DNA from: Sipunculus nudus
Lineage: Eukaryota > Annelida > Sipuncula > Golfingiida > Sipunculidae
Direction of reading: 5' to 3'
NCBI GenBank assembly: GCA_026874595.1
Contig: CM049309.1
Location: forward strand, 7,520,076 to 7,584,075
Length of the DNA: 64,000 nucleotides
Part shown: in pieces, positions 48,254-60,045 of the stretch
How positions within the stretch are numbered: the first letter of the stretch is position 1
Layout of the letters: each line of letters begins with the position of its first letter
The notes under the pieces: generated by a model
Database searches by the model: none
What the model saw: the letters and a program-made list of their open reading frames with translations, nothing else
What the model was told of the DNA's origin: nothing
Position numbers and translations under genes: made by a program

Positions 48254-48865
48254 AAAATACACATTATTATGATTTATATAGTAATATTTATACACTTAGT
48301 TGTAGATTATTGACATTAATTATGGCTCACAATTGTGAAGACAATATATCTGTCATAATAAGGAAAAAATTACAGAAATATATAACACAGAATAATTGCA
48401 AACTCACACAGAGACAGTTATAGTGTATAGGCTTGATATGACAATGAAAAGTATGAGGGATCAATGAAATTCAATTTATAATTCAAGAGCGTTTAGGTAT
48501 TCAGTCCTGGCTTGGTTAGGAACAAATTTTTAAATTTTATACTTATACGACTGCACAAATCCAGAATTACAACAGGACATTTCCATTTACTACTGCACAA
48601 ATAGGGGTCAACTGCACGTCATTGAAATATATCCTGACAAGGTGATATTACTGGCAGTAACAGTATAGTCTAAATATTTATAATAAAACTATCCAGGCCT
48701 ATACTAAAGCCTGGGCTATTATTATATTAACACTTAAAGCATACTATTACTAGTGTATTGAGTATTGGCTCTATAGCATGATAAAAGTAAAAACACAGTC
48801 ATAGATATTAATTATTATGGCCCATAATTTGGGAAGTTCAAACATGCAGAATCAGCATTACTTAC

Positions 48866-48945
48866 ATTTGTTTGGGCTGCGTGTCGTTCCTGCACGTCTT
48901 GTTTATCAGATGTATCTCGGGCGAATGACGTGAATCGTTAGAAAC
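48866..48945 (-). other. probable 5' untranslated exon of the small gene, copy B
   Basis: The GTAAGT donor is kept (minus strand of 48860-48865). The intron to the first coding exon is about 1020 bp, longer than in copy A partly because of an insert at 47965-48253. The 5' end is a guess. Upstream, 48950-49120 retains the CCAAT box and TATA-like runs; the CRE-like site is altered. Confidence 0.42.
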
Positions 48946-49296
48946 CGACTTTTAAATGCGACAGCAAACCCAGCAACAACGTTCGAAAAGTAATGACCGA
49001 TATATAGCAACGACGTTTAATGACGCAACTTCCGTTCATATTGAAGCCAGTTTGAGAAAGTTTTGGTTGACAGCCAATCAGCTGGCGCCTGATTCGATTG
49101 TTGAAGTCATGGCAACAACATATTTTTACTGACATTCTGTACCGGGTGACCCATGAGTTCCCTGCACTGCTTAACCCTTTGTTACATATTATCATATTTT
49201 ATGCTCCGCACAGTTAATATTTTAGTTTCGGTGGAAAGTATAAACAAAACATGCTCATGACCGGATACATAGGACCTTTATTCGTAAAATACGATG

Positions 49297-49819
49297 TGTG
49301 TGTGTGTGCGTGTATAGTGGTAGGAATTCGGTTGTTAAATCATATTCGATGATTAAAAAGAAAAAAAAAGACGGATGATCGATTATTTATAAGTACTTTC
49401 TCTATATTTTAACCTGAAGTAGATGCATGTTTATGGAATTATCACTGAAATATTATAATGGCCGGGTTGTTGACACTTATTCGTTACACAAGATTAGGTT
49501 TTAATTATATGCTGTACGCTGTTTCTTACCCATGCAGTCTTTCTTATAGCCCATCTCCGACCGTGAAAAATATCAGTATCGCCCGCTCCTCGGCTGTGAT
49601 TCCAACGATCTCCAGACTTTGTAACAGTAAGGCCTACCCCGAAACCACATACAGTACGCCTGTACTGCATGCATTCATGGTTCATGAATGACGTTTAAAA
49701 CAAGTCGGGTTTACTGTTAACCGGTGTTGCTGGTGACTTCATGAATATATATAGTCATATAATCCATTTATGTCATTTCGTCTCTCCTTTCTGCATGTCC
49801 AGCCAAATATCAATATATA

Positions 49820-49894
<75 letters not shown>

Positions 49895-50552
49895 GACCCG
49901 ATTCCATAATTTAAAAAAAAATAAAATTCAAAAATTTTATGCAGCAAGCCTGGCTGGATGCACAATATACATATGCAGCCGAGCACAATACAACGGTATA
50001 TAGCTGAACGGTAATTTAACCAACTCAACCTTCGGCAAACTATTATAAACTAAACCTCACAAAATGTTCTATAAAATATGGACTCCGCTCTGACATTCGA
50101 GTTTTTGAGGACTATATACGTGTTCCTCTATTTACCTAATTTTCACTAATGAAAGAAACATAAGAACAGAAATGAAATTTAGCAATAAAATGACAAAATC
50201 CAATATATACAAGGGTTAACGTATACATACGATTTTTCATTAATAATTATAAACCCTCGTTTAAACGTGACAAAACGATTTAGAATTACTTAAAATGTTT
50301 TATTAGCTAGCATATATGTTTAATAGTAATTAATTTATAATATAAGCCGCGCAATGACAAACGTGTTCTCAACTTGATCTTTTATATATCCAGTAGATTG
50401 TTTATTTACACTTATTATTAATAATGATAAACTATATCAGCTACTAAAACGTGATGCATTGCATCAGAATTTTTCAATATATTTGGACTAATACTACATT
50501 AACACAAGTTCACATATATATGTGACTTGTCGCTTAATAACATTATATATTG
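49297..50552. other. duplicated noncoding with (TG)n and (AT)n
   Basis: (TG)n at 49297-49315 marks the empty site of the unit A retrotransposon fragment. (AT)n at 49825-49892. 49320-49800 has no clear counterpart in unit A and no gene. Confidence 0.6.
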
Positions 50553-51893
50553 TATATATATTATTAATAAATTACTTCCAATTGGTAAACCAATGCTAGA
50601 TCAACATCAGTTTGCATATTCACCCAACAGATGCACAAGCGACGCAATTGCCACATTAACTCATTATATTTATCAACACTTAGACAGGGACCCCAGAAAT
50701 TATGCCAGATCACTTTTCATTGATTATTCTTCAGCCTTCAATACAATACAGCCACACATTATGATCAATCAGCTCTGTAGATATAACATTCCTCTTTCCT
50801 ACTGTCTATGGATTCTAGATTTTCTCTCGGATAGAAGACATGTTAGAACAAGCAAAGAAACTTCTTCAGATATAATCATAAATACTGGTGCTCCACAAGG
50901 CTGTGTTCTGTCAGCAGTCCTTTTTATTCTATATACAAATAATTTGTCTGTGAGCCTTTCAGATTGTAAAATTATCAAATATGCAGACGACACTGTCATT
51001 CTAGGCCTGATACACAAGAATGATGAATCGCTCTACAGGAAAACCATTCAATATGTGACTGGTTGGTGTGAGGAACACTACCTTCAGTTAAATGTAAAGA
51101 AGACTAAAGAAGTAGTCTTTGATTTTAGGAGATCAAAATCTGTAATTACCCCAGTTGCTATCAAAAATGAAGATGTTAATATTGTAGAAAATTATAAATA
51201 CTTAGGATGTATTATTGACAGAAATCTGAATTGGAAAGAACATGTGTTGAATCAATCCAAGAAAGCAAACAAAAGATTATATTACCTTTATTATCTAAGA
51301 AAGCTTAATATTGACAAAACCATAATTACCATGTTTTATAATTCAGTAATTTCCAGTGTCCTTACTTATTCACTGGAGTGCTGGTTTACAAATATATCTG
51401 ATAAGTTAAAGAAACAGTTGAATAATACCAGGAAGAGAAGTAGTAGAATAACTGGTACTTCTCTTGCCACACACCAGGAAATCTGTGAAACCAAAACAAT
51501 GGCCTTCATATCTAAGGTCATGAATGACGAAACACATCCCCTATATTCAGAGTTCCGTTTTTTACCTTCAGGTAAACGCCTAGATACAATATTCTGCAGA
51601 ACAACTCGTTTTAAAAAATCTCTCGTACCACACAGTATTAAACTTTTTAACTCACAACCCTCTTAGAAATTTAATGTTTTGAATTATGTGTTTTACCTGC
51701 AGAATTATCTGTTTTATCATTTCTACATGCTTAATTTTACATGCATAGTCAATATGTTATGTGTGATTTTTATGTATTATTTTTATGTATTTATCTATCC
51801 CTTTACTCATTTATTTTTTATGTAATGAATTGCAAGTCAACAACAAATTCCTGGAACTAGAGGCTAATAAATGTTATCTTATCTTATCTTATA
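50553..51893 (+). mobile_element. Rex1/CR1-like non-LTR retrotransposon, 5'-truncated
   Basis: It is absent from unit A, where 'cattatatatagaatctaaa' near 13188 is the empty site. The element begins inside the reverse transcriptase and ends after 'ggctaataaatgttatc' with a short (TTATC)n tail. The truncated 274-base relative in unit A (12307-12580) belongs to the same family. Confidence 0.88.
50563..51666 (+). CDS. partial reverse transcriptase, frame intact
   Basis: Catalytic part of a Jockey-superfamily (Rex1/CR1-like) reverse transcriptase that would copy element RNA at a nicked target. Visible in order: DQHQFAYSPNRCTSDAI, LFIDYSSAFNTIQP, TGAPQGCVLSAVLF, the intact catalytic KYADDTVILG, LNVKKTKEVVFDFRRS, NYKYLGCIIDRNLNWKEH, and a C-terminal FYNSVISSVLTYSLECW segment. 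There is no stop or frameshift over about 370 codons to the natural end SIKLFNSQPS. The endonuclease, the first RT blocks and the true start codon are missing, so it is not functional alone, though it looks young. Confidence 0.88.
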   Translation: MNKLLPIGKPMLDQHQFAYSPNRCTSDAIATLTHYIYQHLDRDPRNYARSLFIDYSSAFNTIQPHIMINQLCRYNIPLSYCLWILDFLSDRRHVRTSKETSSDIIINTGAPQGCVLSAVLFILYTNNLSVSLSDCKIIKYADDTVILGLIHKNDESLYRKTIQYVTGWCEEHYLQLNVKKTKEVVFDFRRSKSVITPVAIKNEDVNIVENYKYLGCIIDRNLNWKEHVLNQSKKANKRLYYLYYLRKLNIDKTIITMFYNSVISSVLTYSLECWFTNISDKLKKQLNNTRKRSSRITGTSLATHQEICETKTMAFISKVMNDETHPLYSEFRFLPSGKRLDTIFCRTTRFKKSLVPHSIKLFNSQPS

Positions 51894-52292
51894 TTGAATC
51901 TAAAGTTATACGAGAATCAAATATCCTTCACATTTATAGGTCAGGAGTTGTGAATCCACGTGCGCTTCACATGCATGACATAGCTTTGAACAGTTGATAA
52001 AGGACGTGCACAATGAGCAGATATATATATAGTTTGATTAGTTCTTAAATGCAGAGTTACCTGGAGGGACCTATTCACATACCATGTATGTTAATTATTA
52101 AAAAAATAATGCGTTTTCTCCTTAGAATGTTATGGTATTTGTAACTATTAGTTACGTCCTAAAACTCTTCAAAATCAACGAATGGCGTGAGATCATATAC
52201 ATTTTATATCTATTACTTATATGTTTATAGGGCCTACCTTTAAACTTGCACGATGTGTCCTCAGGAAAATACAGTGTAGACGTTAAAATAAG
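51894..52292. other. duplicated noncoding segment, well conserved
   Basis: It equals 13190-13590 in unit A, including the near-identical 'gtcaggagttgtgaatccac' block. No gene. Confidence 0.6.
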
Positions 52293-53429
52293 TAGAATAC
52301 GGGTAGTCGACAAGCGACTACGTGTATCCGCCGAAATCAGAGTGGGACAGGTGAAGTGAGGCATGGATTGAGTGGCAAGGGGAAAAAGAGTGAGGTGTGT
52401 TGCATATTACCAAGGATGTCTGCAGCCGAAATGTGTATGTAGGTTGCGCCACCTACCTCAAAATCCAGAAAGCTGTCAAAGTTGTATACATATGCAAAAA
52501 GTCAAACCACTACTTATATAGGAGTGATTTTATCCCACGGCAGACAAACAGACGGACGCTGCGCAAAAATGGTTGCATGTGGCGCAACCAATTTGGCGTA
52601 TGATAAAGAACTATGTGACATCTATACACATGCAAAACTTTGGCCCAATCGGTCAAATGGTTCCCAAGATATGAGTTTGGAGGTCTGCAGCGTAAACGTG
52701 AATGTAGGTGGCGCCACCTGTCATAAAATCAAGAAAGCTATCCAAGATGTATAAACCTGCAAAATTTAGGCAAACAAGTCAAACCACTGCCGAGATATGA
52801 GTGATTTTATTTCATGGCAGACAAACAGATGGACGCTGAACAAAAATGGTTGCAGGTGGCGCCACCAGTTTTGCCTATGATAAAGAGCTAAGTGAGATCT
52901 ATACACATGCAAATTTCGGCCCAATTAGTCAAACGGTTCCCGAGATATGAGCATGGATGTCAGCAGCGAAAACGTGACTGTAAGTGGCGCCACCTGTCAT
53001 AAAATCAAGAAAGCTGTCCAGGATGTACACAGGCAAAATTTTAAGTGGATAAGTCCAACCAATGCAGAGATATGAGTGCTTTTATCCCAAGACAGATGAA
53101 CAGATGGACGCTGTGCAAAAATGGTTCCAGGTGGCGCCACCATTTTTTTTTGTATTTTAAAGCTATCCAAGGGCTACATTTGTGCAAAAAAAAAAATTTT
53201 CCTGATCGGTCATACGGTTCCCGAGATAGGTGGGTTAATGTGTCAAAACAGACGCACAGATGGACGCACTGGAAAGAAGAAAGGTCAGAGGTCAACGCAA
53301 AATATTTTGGCAACAGTTCATATGTGACCCAATAATTGTGTAAAGTTTCGGAAAAAAATATGTTCAGTGGCGACGGCGGAACCCGGTCAAAAATATAGTA
53401 TCCGCAAAACTTTGTTTTGGCGGATACAA
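52293..53429 (+). mobile_element. core-repeat element, family E, copy 1
   Basis: It starts 'tagaatacgg', then a hairpin with a perfect 7-bp stem (GTAGTCG-acaag-CGACTAC) and GTATCCGCC. It ends with the complement GGCGGATAC. Inside are core units of about 275 bases, each with two GTGGCGCCAC boxes (52707, 52856, 52983, 53131) and 'gagatatgagtg'. Unit A has the empty site near 13590 ('gtttaaataataaattttga'). No protein. Confidence 0.75.
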
Positions 53430-54505
53430 TAAAGTTTGATATTCTCATGCATAATTAAATGTTGCTTCTGTCAGACACATTGACAGACTCGGGACTGGGT
53501 TTTCACATTTTATTTTCGCTTGCCTTTCAATTGTCCAGTCATCCAGTTACCCCGATGTAGACAAGTGTTCGTAGCGCTGGAGCAAGCTATAAGTGGTTTC
53601 AGTTAACCCGTCACTCAAAAGGGGTCCCCATTTGCTGGCGTCTTAACAGTTTCGTCAATATTAAATTGATATGCTTCATACATCTCTATTACACATGAAT
53701 AAGTTATTTCTAATTAATATATATATATATAGATATATATATAACTTTATATTATATAAAATCAAATTCATCTCATTCAATCCGACAAAATGGTGGTTAT
53801 TCAAACGCGTTTTTTAGTTGGCACATGTATTGTCATAACAACAGTTATTGTAACTAAAACTGTTCCATTTTTAGAGGTTTACATTATAGCGAGACATGTG
53901 AGATAAGATCTGATAATGGAATTTTGGGGTTTGACTTTACGGAACCACGATCACACTTGGAAACGTTTCTTTTTCAGGGCTTCCTGATCTTAATATAATT
54001 TTGCAACATAAATTTTCGTCATGGGAAAGGGTTCTTTCACTTATACCTGGTCCTTACACTCATCCTTCTTTATTCCTTCTGATTTACCTGTCTATCCTTA
54101 CCTATCTATCTATATTGTCTATAAATTTTATCTTCTTTATGTGCACTGACTTCATTTATTTCCTTCAAATTTTCTCCGATATGATCTTTAGTCAAGTACA
54201 AAAGCTGAATTTACTTATCAAGAAACCAAAGTCCCCTTCGCCTTGACTGCGCAGTATTTTGTCCTGCAGTGAGCCCCTGTAGTTTATCCTCGGAAGTATA
54301 GGCCTGAAAAATGTAAATGTATTTTTTCCATGTGTCAATGAGTTGCATTACACAACAACACGTTACCACACTTCAAATGACATAACAACTGAAAACTTAC
54401 GTTTTTCAGGGGTGAGCCCCTTCAAACCCAAGCCGTCTCCCACAGAAAGGAAGTAAAATGTTTATACATAATTCATGAACGTTCATATAAAACAACAGAT
54501 TTTTT
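53430..54505. other. duplicated noncoding segment
   Basis: It equals 13600-14282 plus 15873-16262. The join near 54110-54130 is the undisturbed site of the 1.6 kb TIR element of unit A. No gene. Confidence 0.65.
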
Positions 54506-54722
54506 CTGGTTGATTACCCGCTGGCGACCCTGGTTCGATTCCCAGTGTGACCATAACAGTGGGTTCACTGGGTTGTAGTGACCCGTCCAAGGTCATTGGT
54601 TTTCTCCGGGTCCTCCGGTTTCCTTCACCTTTACCGATTATCCACATCCGGGCTATGGAGAATGCCTCGTATTAGTTATTATAACTATCTATATAATCCA
54701 AGTAAAATAAATAAAGTTTACA
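54506..54722 (+). mobile_element. tRNA-type SINE, copy B, internally deleted
   Basis: A perfect B-box match, GGTTCGATTCC (54532-54542), then the 'ttttctccgggtcctccgg' block and a 3' 'aaataaataaagttta' end. Compared with 16263-16600 it lacks about 113 bases between 'accgattatc' and 'catccgggc'; in copy A a similar 'ccgataatc' follows the missing part, suggesting short-repeat-mediated loss. Confidence 0.6.
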
Positions 54723-56172
54723 TTTTAAACCCATTTAAACCCAAATTACTTCTCAGAGTAATGAAGAAATATCAATATACATATTTCATAAACGTCAAAC
54801 TATCACAAGCTGTGGTAGAACACACACTTGGTTGTCCTGGACAGCTTTCTTTAGTTGCCACCAAAACATCTAAAGAATGAAAACCTCTGCCATTCACTTA
54901 TTCGGCCCATATACGTGACTGTACATTTGTGAATATTCCTTATCACGTCCCTGAATCTGGATCCGGAACCACACCAAAAAATTTCATGAGACTCAATAAA
55001 TGACTGCCCGAGTAATGTTGTGAACAAACGCACAAATACACATATACGAATGGGGGTGAACATTGCCTGCATGCCTGTCTGTATATACAATATATAGAGC
55101 AGAAAACTGAATATTAGAAAGCACCAAGAGTACTCATACTTCTGCCATCAACATTTAATTATCTCGCCGTGCAGGCAGTGAAGCAACGGTATTAAAACCA
55201 TTTAGTACCCCCCCCCCCCCCGGTTTGGGTATATTATACCTTACACAATTATAAGTAAAAGACATCATTTGTACAGAAATAAAACCAATCACACAAACTG
55301 CATTTGAAGGAACAAACGCAAATAAATACATCGTAACTGAATAAAGTGAACAGTTGCTTTATTATGTCAATATAAAAATAATATTTCCGGTCCTTATACA
55401 TGTGCTTTGGTCAAGCTGAGCAAACAAATGGAAGAAGCAAATCACCGGGCCTTATACACACTGAGGCTGATAAACATATATGAATAATATATACATTGCT
55501 GCAGGCTACTTAATGTATGATATGAAGGATATTTATTCTTTAAAATATGCATAGGCCTATTTCATAATAAATAAGCACGATTAAAGATCATATGAAATTT
55601 ACTTTGAATTGATTTTATATTTTCTCACGATAACAATGATATAACATAGCTTATACTGTATATGAAGAACAATAAAACTTTGAAATGTATGTTTATGTTT
55701 CTATAGAATCCAGGCAATAAACCTCCCACATTTACAACTAAGCAAACAATGTGAATGCATGCGTTATTGATGCGGCTGAGCAGGTAAAGTTGTTATCAAC
55801 GTAATCAGGCGATATATACCTGTAAGCGACATACCTCATGGAGAATGTATACCATTTGGGAATTCATACAGATAACATATCACAATTTTACAGCCAAATG
55901 AACCTCACACATAATTCTCTTCTATATGTTGCCCACACACAACTCTGCATAAACTTATAGCTGCTGTCTGATTATAACAAAGTATATCGTAATGGCCATT
56001 TTCCATGTATCTAAAAATATTGAATGCATGTTCTAATCTTTGTTGTGTTTACAATACATACTGACCCATTCAAATCAACTCAGACATTCGGACTTAATAA
56101 AAGTGCTGATTTGCAATATAAAGGATAAATTTCTGGTCATTCAAGAGCAAGAGAGATCGTTACAGTCACAAC
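54723..56172. other. intergenic, downstream of ZIP copy B
   Basis: It matches 16601-18165 with many indels. Poly-C at 55207-55220. 55490-55720 has no counterpart in unit A. No exon supported. Confidence 0.55.
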
Positions 56173-56315
56173 TAGAATACGGGTAGTCGACAAGCGACTA
56201 CGTGTATCAGCCAAAATTAGAGTAGGACGGGTTAAGTGAGGCATGGATTAAGTGACAAGGGTAAACAGAGTTACATGTGTTACATATTAGAATGGATGTC
56301 TGCCACGTAAACATG

Positions 56316-56358
<43 letters not shown>
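56173..56358 (+). mobile_element. core-repeat element, family E, truncated copy 2, then (AT)n
   Basis: It carries the family E start ('tagaatacgggtagtcgaca...') through about 140 bases, then changes into (AT)n at 56320-56358. Only the first part of the element is present. Confidence 0.65.
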
Positions 56359-56362
<4 letters not shown>

Positions 56363-56810
56363 CTAACATTGCAATATAATATATCCTATATATCGAGATC
56401 GAAAAACAAGAAACATGAAAAGTATTCACAATGAGATCGGCCATTAACAAACAATATCTTACACATTATTACCCGCAGCTCAAGAGTCGGCATTAAATAA
56501 ATCCATATCATAATTTCATAAACGAGTATTGCACGAAACGTACGCTGGCTATCCTTAACACTTTTATTAAAGTTTTCAAATTAACCAGATCAACCCGTCC
56601 CATTTTTTTAACAAAATATCTTCAAAATAGAACAAATGTCAACATTTTCTTCCCGACATTGCGCTGTTAGTGTATAAATGTTCAGAAAAAGTTTCTACCT
56701 TCGCGTCCAGCCTTATTATATATGAGCGATCTATTCTACCTTGTTCCCTTGACGTTTTTCTGGGCAGATTATCTTTAATCCCGACCGATCGTGTTCACCA
56801 TGTGAACACT

Positions 56811-57920
56811 TCAGCTTGGTAATAGCATATTGAATACAGATATTACGCCATATCCGATAACTGAGGATAAAACGCGCAACCAGTCATGGTTTTCCCCCAG
56901 CTCACGGTTCAGCACCTCAAAAAACGTGACGTAGAAAAAAGTCCCTGTAGACACCCCCTGAAGTATTGCTTGAGCAGCCAATGATCCTATCGTGCTCTCC
57001 CCAGCTGAGGTGATGGCCGTCCCTATACCCACTCCTACTGGGCATATCACGGCAAATATCATCACAGAAAGCCCGGTGACCCGAACACCGGCGCCGCTAC
57101 GTAACAGTTGTAAACCAAGACTCAGAGAGATGACGGACTTGTGGATGCTGATGGCGGTGAGCAGCTCCCAGACTGCCGAGTTAGTGTCCTCCAGGCCGAT
57201 GGCGAGTCCTTCAAACAGAGTATGTAACGATAACGCGAACAGTAACATCAGAGAACGGAGGGTGTGCAGCTTGGGGGAGTGCACGTCTTCTAGAACACAG
57301 ACCGCCTCATGTTCCTTCTTTGGTGAGCCGTTTACGTCTCCAGCAGAGAAAACTACATCCGGCTCAGTTATATCGTCTCTGAAACTGTTTTTACTGAGTA
57401 CACCATGTACTGACCGATCAATGACTCCTGTAGGCCTGTTAGATCCATCAGCGCCATATTTTGGTTTTGTCCCCGCGTTTTTATGGAGAGGCGTGCGTTC
57501 GTTCACATGTTCATCTTGATAGCTGAAGGTAGCCCGGGGCTGCGTCCTTGACCTTTCCTCTCGATGGGAAGACTGCCTCGGGGAAAGCTTCACAACACTG
57601 TGTTCTATGATGAGAATAATAAAGAAACCAATCCCGGTGACGAATTCTGCCACAGAGAACTCCGACGTAATGCCAAGCCGGTGTAACAGGTTATCAAACA
57701 GTTCTCGTGTGTCGGCCAACTGGTGTAACAGAGTTGTTCCGAGGAAAACACCTCCAGCGAAACAATTGAGACACCCGAAGAGAAAACTTGTTGTGCTCCC
57801 ACCGGCATCGTTAGACCGTAGTCCAAGTATCCCTCTGAATATAGTGGGAATCAGACCGAAAACACATGTCAAAAGTAGCAACAAACAAGCAGCTAACAAC
57901 TTGACCAACCACAGCTCCAT
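56811..57920 (-). CDS. ZIP-family zinc transporter (SLC39A1/2/3-like), copy B
   Basis: Paralogue of the 18931-20040 gene, with the same single-exon 369-residue structure. ATG is at the complement of 57920, with an in-frame TGA four codons upstream. All eight membrane segments and the metal-site residues His233, Glu237 (in HTLFEGLAIGLE) and His260 are kept. Changes from copy A: F5L, G45S, K122E, Q129R, N154K, Y160S, L163P, E166V, N167I, N173G, R176S, G193A, Q200P, V306A, R307G and V311I. Eleven of these 16 lie in the cytoplasmic loop 111-216, which is 29% of the protein. The 5' flank is similar to copy A, so both may be expressed. Role inferred from family: zinc uptake across the plasma or an internal membrane. 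Confidence 0.93.
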   Translation of the reverse strand: MELWLVKLLAACLLLLLTCVFGLIPTIFRGILGLRSNDAGGSTTSFLFGCLNCFAGGVFLGTTLLHQLADTRELFDNLLHRLGITSEFSVAEFVTGIGFFIILIIEHSVVKLSPRQSSHREERSRTQPRATFSYQDEHVNERTPLHKNAGTKPKYGADGSNRPTGVIDRSVHGVLSKNSFRDDITEPDVVFSAGDVNGSPKKEHEAVCVLEDVHSPKLHTLRSLMLLFALSLHTLFEGLAIGLEDTNSAVWELLTAISIHKSVISLSLGLQLLRSGAGVRVTGLSVMIFAVICPVGVGIGTAITSAGESTIGSLAAQAILQGVSTGTFFYVTFFEVLNRELGENHDWLRVLSSVIGYGVISVFNMLLPS

Positions 57921-60045
57921 GACCACTCGTCAAGCCTTCACGTTGCTCTGTTCGGTTCACTTACTGACCACGTAAGATCATGTGTTGTCTTTCCCTTATA
58001 CAGTGAAGGACACTGATAATGTTTGCATATCAGCCTAGAGGTCTCAGGGCCCGGTTCACAAGTGCATTACGTATAGCCTTGTACTATGACCCCCTTTTGA
58101 GCCCTTTGTGATCCTAGGCGCTTCACGTACCATGTGAAGCGGCCCGGCATTAGTAATACTGTCACGTGGCTTCACGTCTCATCGTCTGTGGAATGCAAAT
58201 GAGTTACCTGTAAAGGCTGTATCATGACAAAGCACATACTACAAATCTCCACAAATGTGATACTGTTTTAATACCTATCCATCATGGAATCAAATATACA
58301 TAACGTCAAGTGTACATACATATGTTAAACTTAAATTACAGTCCAATACAAGAACACTGAACATAGAGCATGAATAACACAACTTGCATTCCACACAGAC
58401 ACATGGACATATAACATTTGTGCAGTTTTTAGAAGCCATGATTTCCCAATCAATCGTGTTTCCAAACGTTCAAAATGCCTTGATTAACTGATTATACCAT
58501 ATATAGTGATATTTTCAAACACACATTGCTTTGTATATGTTTACTGATATTATGCCTTGGCCTGTATCGACTTTAAAACGGGGGTGACATGAATGGTCTA
58601 TTACGAAGGTCACGGAGATAAAATAAGTGCGCCATGAACGTCGCCGGATTAAGATCGGTATCAAGACCTTAAATCTCTTAATAGAGGCCCACTGGCTACC
58701 TAACTCTCCGACCCCACCCCTCTCTAGGCCCCTGGGGCGGTATTTGGGTTAACCTGCAATCACTGATGAGCTCTGCGCATCTAACATGTTACGTAAGCTT
58801 ACTATTACACACCTGTCCCCGGGCCTCTTACCTCGACACCTTTGGACAAAGACAATAATGACCGATTAGTTATAATTGGATGTACTTGAGATCATACAAT
58901 TTTCCCATTACAATCATGGGCCCACTTTGGTGTACGTGCTTTTAAGGAAATATTAGGCATCTACTTAAACTGGAGACATGGCTTCTGCGAAGAAAATGTT
59001 GAAATAAGATAAGACTTTCCTTTTATTGCTGCCACCTTTAATATCCAGTTGTACATTAATAGGTTAGTCCCGATTAATTAATGACTAAAGGTTTAGTACT
59101 CATTCTGTTGATTGGGTAAAATAGCAAGAGTTGCTAATTGAGGTAAATCGATATTTTCTGATGTAAAAAACAGTTCCTGAACAAACACATTCTGGTTGAA
59201 GTGTTATATTTTTTTTATTGTTAGTTACCATAACTAATCTCATTTTCTTATAGCGGATATATATATCCTATTGGTTAAAATATAGAATTAGTATATTACC
59301 TGTTCATTATTTTGCACTGAAAGACCAGTTAAGTTTCCAAGTACGGTAGATGGCGCTGAAATACACCGGCTAGTTTATGACAGATGGCGCTGCGATGGCC
59401 CATTCGCAAGATGTCCAGTTTTTGTGATTCAGGGGAAAATGCGACCCCCCCCCCCCCCCCCCCCCCCCCCTCCCCCGAAACACTTGGCATCGTTCCCGGG
59501 ATGGCTACAGATAAGTTGCCTGCAAATGACTGAGTGCCACTATCGGCAGGTACTACATATTTACATATAGAATTGTTATTCCTCTAAACTAATTAAAGTA
59601 GTGATATAAAGACTTAGCACTAGTAATTACGACCTCAGATCAGTTATCGGGATTAGGAAAGATAACATCTGAACAAGACAATCAGAGACAGCAGGCCCTC
59701 GGCCTACTGCCATTTGGAGAGAGTTAAGTGTGAACTACAATTTAATATAATTAATATTCCTGTGAATGCTAGAAACTGAACAGCGAACCTTCTCTGCCGA
59801 GGACTGAGACACTACAGAACTGCGCCTTGTTTCAAATTTCAAAGCTTAAATGTATAATTTTTTACTTGTAGATCAGTAGAGACAGACAGACAGATATACC
59901 GACAGAAACGGATGGATAGGGAGACTCGAGGTTTCGGTCAAGGGAAATAAAGACCAGTGAACAGAATGAAGTTGGTAGTGCCATCTATCGGACAATTATA
60001 TTATTACTAAAATGATTGTTTCAAATTTTGTTGACAGGTAGCACT
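57921..60045. promoter_or_regulatory. upstream region of ZIP copy B
   Basis: It is similar to 20041-22490 throughout, with a loss of about 190 bases near 58415 (unit A 20550-20725) and another near 59040 (unit A 21355-21540). A long poly-C lies at 59446-59470, longer than in unit A. No TATA box or full metal-response core that I trust. Confidence 0.4.

Larger units (their letters stand above)
25483..60045 (+). repeat. segmental duplication, unit B
   Basis: Direct repeat of 1436-22490, enlarged to about 34.6 kb by insertions: 25600-30384, 30778-31210, 31670-34528, 35135-36684, 37525-45292, 47965-48253, 50553-51893 and 52293-53429. It carries intact copies of both unit A genes in the same order and strand. 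The coding region of the ZIP gene differs at 43 of 1110 bases by hand count, so the duplication is recent but not brand new. Confidence 0.93.
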
